Origin: Streptomyces griseoviridis
GTDB taxonomy: Bacteria; Actinomycetota; Actinomycetes; Streptomycetales; Streptomycetaceae
Reading direction: 5' to 3'
Assembly: GCF_005222485.1 (NCBI RefSeq)
Contig: NZ_CP029078.1
Span: 6,759,501 to 6,823,500, forward strand
DNA length: 64,000 nucleotides
Made by a program: the position numbers and the translations under genes
Part shown: positions 61,367-64,000 of the stretch, piece by piece
How positions within the stretch are numbered: position 1 is the first letter of the stretch
Layout of the letters: the number at the start of each line of letters is the position of its first letter
The notes under the pieces: model-generated
Database searches by the model: none
Seen by the model: the letters and a program-made list of their open reading frames with translations, nothing else
Told to the model about the DNA's origin: nothing

Positions 61367-62830
61367 ATGGGATCCACTTCCGCCGAGAACAACGGCGCGG
61401 TCGGCACCTCGGGTGTCGGCCGTCGTGATCTGATCAAGCGGTCCGCCGCCCTCGGTCTGATTTCCGTACCGGCGATGAGTTTTCTGTCCGCGTGTGCCAG
61501 CAGCGGTGGCGACAGCGGCGGCGAGAAGGCGAAGGCCGGCACGAAGACGGCCAAGAACCCGCTCGCCGTCAACGACAGCGCCCCGATGGAGTTCGTCCTC
61601 TTCGACGGCGGTTTCGGCAAGGAGTACGCCGAGGACGCCGTCAAGATCTACGAGAAGGACTTCCCCAAGGCGAAGGTGAAGTTCGCCGCCACCCAGAAGA
61701 TCCAGTCCACCCTCCAGCCCCGCTTCAACCAGGGCACCCCGCCCGACCTCATCGACAACTCCGGCGCCGAGCAGATGGACATGGGCGTCCTGGCGAGCAA
61801 GAACCAGCTCACCGACCTCACCCCGCTGCTCGACGCCCCCTCCTACGACGACCCGGCCAAGAAGGTCCGCGACACGCTGCGGCCCGGCATCGTCGAGATG
61901 GGCCAGCTCGACGGCAGCCCGGTCTGGATCCTGTACTACGCGTACACGGTGTACGGCGTCTGGTACTCGCAGAAGGCCCTCGACTCGCTCGACGAGCAGT
62001 ACCCGGAGACCTGGGACCAGATGCTCGCCGTCTGTGCCAAGGCCAAGAAGAAGGGCATGGCGGGCTGGACGTACGCGGGCAAGTACCCCTACTACCTCCC
62101 CTTCTCGCTCTACCCGATGATCGGCAAGGTCGGCGGCCGCGAGGTGCTCGACGCGATCGACAACCTGGAGCCGAACGCCTGGAAGCACCCGGCGGTCAAG
62201 GCCTGCTTCGACGCCTACTACGAGTTGCAGCAGAAGGGGTACGTCCTCAAGGGCACCCCCGGTCTCGACCACATCCAGTCGCAGACCGCGTGGGCCGAGG
62301 GCAAGGCGCTGTTCATCCCGAACGGCTCCTGGGTGGAGAACGAGTCGGCGAACGTCATCCCCAAGGACTTCGACCTCGCCGTGTCGGCGCCCACCGGTCT
62401 CGACAGCTCCGACAAACTGCCCTTCGGCACCATCTGGGCCTCGGGCGGCGAGCCCTTCATCGTCCCGGCCAAGGGCAAGAACGCGGCCGGCGGCATGGAG
62501 CAGCTGCGGATCATGCTCAGTGAGGCCTCGTCCAAGAACTTCACGGGCAAGGTCAAGTCCCTGACCGCGTACAACGGCGGCACCGACGGCATCACCCTCA
62601 CCCCGGGCCTCAAGTCCGGTGTGGCGGCGCTGGAGAAGGCCGGCGACAACGTGGTCAACCCGCGCATCCAGGACTGGTACGTCCAGTTGCAGAAGGAGCA
62701 GATCGGCGTCGCGGGCCTCGGCGAGATGATGGCGGGCCGGATCACCCCGGCCGAGGCCATCAAGAAGATCCAGGGCTTCGCCGACGCGGCCGCGAAGGAC
62801 TCGTCGATCAAGCACTACAAGCACCAGTAA
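61367..62830 (+). CDS. ngcE: GlcNAc/chitobiose ABC importer, substrate-binding lipoprotein
   Basis: 487 aa. The ATG at 61367 has GCGAGG eight bases upstream; a TTG two codons earlier is less likely. N-terminus GRRDLIKRSAALGLISVPAM then SFLSAC: twin-arginine plus lipobox. The body (FDGGFGKEYAEDAVKIYEKD, PDLIDNSGAEQMDMGVLASK, SQTAWAEGKALFIPNGSWVE) is the NgcE-type family 1 binding protein. Followed by two permease genes; synteny with acnA fits S. coelicolor SCO6005 (from memory). Binds N-acetylglucosamine or N,N'-diacetylchitobiose. Confidence 0.92.
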   Translation: MGSTSAENNGAVGTSGVGRRDLIKRSAALGLISVPAMSFLSACASSGGDSGGEKAKAGTKTAKNPLAVNDSAPMEFVLFDGGFGKEYAEDAVKIYEKDFPKAKVKFAATQKIQSTLQPRFNQGTPPDLIDNSGAEQMDMGVLASKNQLTDLTPLLDAPSYDDPAKKVRDTLRPGIVEMGQLDGSPVWILYYAYTVYGVWYSQKALDSLDEQYPETWDQMLAVCAKAKKKGMAGWTYAGKYPYYLPFSLYPMIGKVGGREVLDAIDNLEPNAWKHPAVKACFDAYYELQQKGYVLKGTPGLDHIQSQTAWAEGKALFIPNGSWVENESANVIPKDFDLAVSAPTGLDSSDKLPFGTIWASGGEPFIVPAKGKNAAGGMEQLRIMLSEASSKNFTGKVKSLTAYNGGTDGITLTPGLKSGVAALEKAGDNVVNPRIQDWYVQLQKEQIGVAGLGEMMAGRITPAEAIKKIQGFADAAAKDSSIKHYKHQ

Positions 62831-62846
62831 ACGAACCGGAGAAGCG

Positions 62847-63773
62847 ATGCAGCACGGCAAGTACCGGTTCATCGTGGGGTTCCTCGCGCTGCCCCTCGGA
62901 CTGTACGCGCTTTTCGTGGTGTGGCCCTTCATCCAGTCCATCTACTACTCGTTCACGGACTGGACAGGGCTGAGCCCCGAATTCAAGATGGTCGGCCTGG
63001 ACAACTACCGGAGGATGCTGGACGACGAGATCTTCTGGAAGTCCTTGCAGCACAGCTTGATGTTCGCGGTCGTGCTGCCGCTGGTGACGCTCAGCCTGGC
63101 GCTGTTCTTCGCCTTCATGATCAACGTCGGCGGACGCAGAAGGAGGGGCGGCCCGGTCGTCTCCGGGGTCCGGGGCTCCTCCTTCTACAAGATCGTCTAT
63201 TTCTTCCCGCAGGTGCTCTCGATCGCGATCGTCGCCCTGCTGTTCGCCTTCGCCTACAACCCCGACAGCGGCGCGATCAACTCGCTGCTGCGCGGGGTCG
63301 GGCTCGGCAGCCTCCAGCCGCTCTGGCTCGGCGACCCGAACCTGGCCCTGTGGTGCGTGATGGCGGTGCTCGTCTGGTCCACGGTCGGCTTCTTCGTGGT
63401 CCTCTTCTCCGCGGGCATGGCCTCCATCCCGACCGACCTCTACGAGGCGGCCCTGCTCGACGGGGCCGGCCGGGCCACCACCTTCTTCCGGATCACCCTG
63501 CCGCTGCTCTGGGACACCGTGCAGTCCGGCTGGGTGTACATGGGCATCCTCGCCCTGGGCGCCGAGTCGTTCGCGGTCGTGCAGATCATGACGACCGGGC
63601 CCGGCGGCCCCGACTACTCGACCACCGTCCTGGTGCTGTACGTGTACCAGAAGGCGTTCCGCGACGGACAGGCCGCCTACGCGACCACCATCGGTGTCGC
63701 CCTGCTCGTCGTCACCCTGGCCTTCGCGGCCGTCGTGATGCGGCTGGGCCGGCGCGAGCGGCTGGAGTACTGA
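62847..63773 (+). CDS. ngcF: GlcNAc/chitobiose ABC importer permease
   Basis: 308 aa, GGAG before the ATG, 16 bases after ngcE. Six spans (GFLALPLGLYALFVVWPFIQ, VVLPLVTLSLALFFAFMINV, SIAIVALLFAFAY and others) and EAA loop YEAALLDGAGRATTFFRITL. Partner of NgcG, energised by MsiK in Streptomyces. Confidence 0.92.
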   Translation: MQHGKYRFIVGFLALPLGLYALFVVWPFIQSIYYSFTDWTGLSPEFKMVGLDNYRRMLDDEIFWKSLQHSLMFAVVLPLVTLSLALFFAFMINVGGRRRRGGPVVSGVRGSSFYKIVYFFPQVLSIAIVALLFAFAYNPDSGAINSLLRGVGLGSLQPLWLGDPNLALWCVMAVLVWSTVGFFVVLFSAGMASIPTDLYEAALLDGAGRATTFFRITLPLLWDTVQSGWVYMGILALGAESFAVVQIMTTGPGGPDYSTTVLVLYVYQKAFRDGQAAYATTIGVALLVVTLAFAAVVMRLGRRERLEY

Positions 63774-63777
63774 TCAG

Positions 63778-64000
63778 ATGACGACGACCGAACCCCCCGC
63801 CCCCGTACCGGCCGAGCCCGGTCCCCCCGTCGCGAAGGCCGACGCGCCCGCGCCCCGGCCCGCCCAGGCGCCTGCCAAGGAGCGCTCCGGCGGGGTCCTG
63901 AACGTGTTCTCCCACGGGATGCTCGTCCTGTGGGCGTTCATGGTCGTGCTGCCGCTGCTGTGGGCGGTGATGACGTCCTTCAAGAGCGACCGGGCCATCT
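63778..64000 (+). CDS. ngcG: GlcNAc/chitobiose ABC importer permease, partial at right edge
   Basis: The first 74 codons only. After a Pro/Ala-rich cytoplasmic tail (TTTEPPAPVPAEPGPPVAKA) the first span begins (MLVLWAFMVVLPLLWAVMTS), followed by FKSDRAI, typical of MalG-type permeases. ATG four bases after the ngcF stop. Confidence 0.88.
   Translation, partial: MTTTEPPAPVPAEPGPPVAKADAPAPRPAQAPAKERSGGVLNVFSHGMLVLWAFMVVLPLLWAVMTSFKSDRAI

Noticed and set aside
61154..62941. A 595-codon minus-strand frame opposite ngcE
   Set aside because: Shadow frame; ngcE has a signal peptide, lipobox and family motifs.

Overview
The window is high-GC actinomycete DNA, almost certainly from a Streptomyces chromosome. 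Genes are packed with ATGA/GTGA stop-start overlaps, GTG and TTG starts are common, and typical Streptomyces families recur (DUF6415, XRE-TPR and XRE-DUF5919 regulators, HTH-MurA, NgcEFG, CebR-type operator). From memory, the right part matches the S. coelicolor order murA2 (SCO5998) - acnA (SCO5999) - ngcEFG (SCO6005-6007). The left half looks accessory.

Layout. (1) 1-3.3 kb, minus strand: an operon of HATPase anti-sigma-like kinase, DUF6415 protein, small membrane protein, LuxR-type HTH protein and a PCMT-like methyltransferase cut by the window edge. (2) 3.5-7.3 kb: class IV aminotransferase, an HTH fused to a SUMF1/FGE-like domain, an XRE-TPR regulator with a G-rich leader, and CutA. (3) 7.5-16.7 kb, minus strand: eight overlapping or nearly abutting genes for radical SAM/SPASM enzyme, HPr-kinase-like P-loop protein, NodU/CmcH carbamoyltransferase, APH-like kinase, DegT aminotransferase, NUDIX, nucleotide-sugar dehydrogenase and adenosine-deaminase-like enzyme. 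I do not recognise this set as a known pathway; it is the best candidate for an undescribed biosynthetic system. (4) 16.9-26.3 kb: NUDIX genes, then a plus-strand operon of three NUDIX proteins (one tandem), ABC exporter, small membrane protein, hydroxymethylbilane-synthase paralogue, MFS exporter and methyltransferase. (5) 25.9-30 kb: HAD phosphatase, XRE-DUF5919 regulator, NUDIX, HD hydrolase, GpsA, and a decayed copy of the HD gene. Seven NUDIX domains lie within 18 kb. A 14-base motif (GACGTCCTGGGACG) recurs at three promoter-like places (2.66, 26.67 and 28.56 kb) and may define a local regulon. (6) 30.7-35.9 kb: integration hot spot with excisionase/integrase, a degenerate recombinase, a second HTH/integrase pair, a tRNA-Arg(UCU)-like 3' remnant and a duplicated 35-bp hairpin. 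(7) 35.9-41 kb: core genes HTH-murA, DUF4236 and acnA, with palindromic operators and an iron-box-like site. (8) 41.4-61 kb: polysaccharide-use island with AA10 LPMO, two secreted GH92 alpha-mannosidases, acetylxylan esterase, sugar ABC importer without an ATPase, GH39, YesL-like protein, GH42 and GH67. LacI-type palindromes (GACAACGTTGTC) precede both GH92 genes. (9) 61.3-64 kb: ngcEFG for GlcNAc/chitobiose import, the last gene cut by the right edge.

How the genes work together. The right-hand island reads as a plant or fungal polysaccharide system: secreted LPMO and mannosidases attack polymer or glycans outside, the lipoprotein and two permeases import oligosaccharides (presumably with a shared ATPase such as MsiK), and cytoplasmic xylosidase, galactosidase, glucuronidase and acetyl esterase finish the job. 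The left half combines small-molecule tailoring, export and nucleotide-type hydrolases and was probably assembled by horizontal transfer next to the integrase cluster. All calls are from reading sequence and translations; no database search was run.
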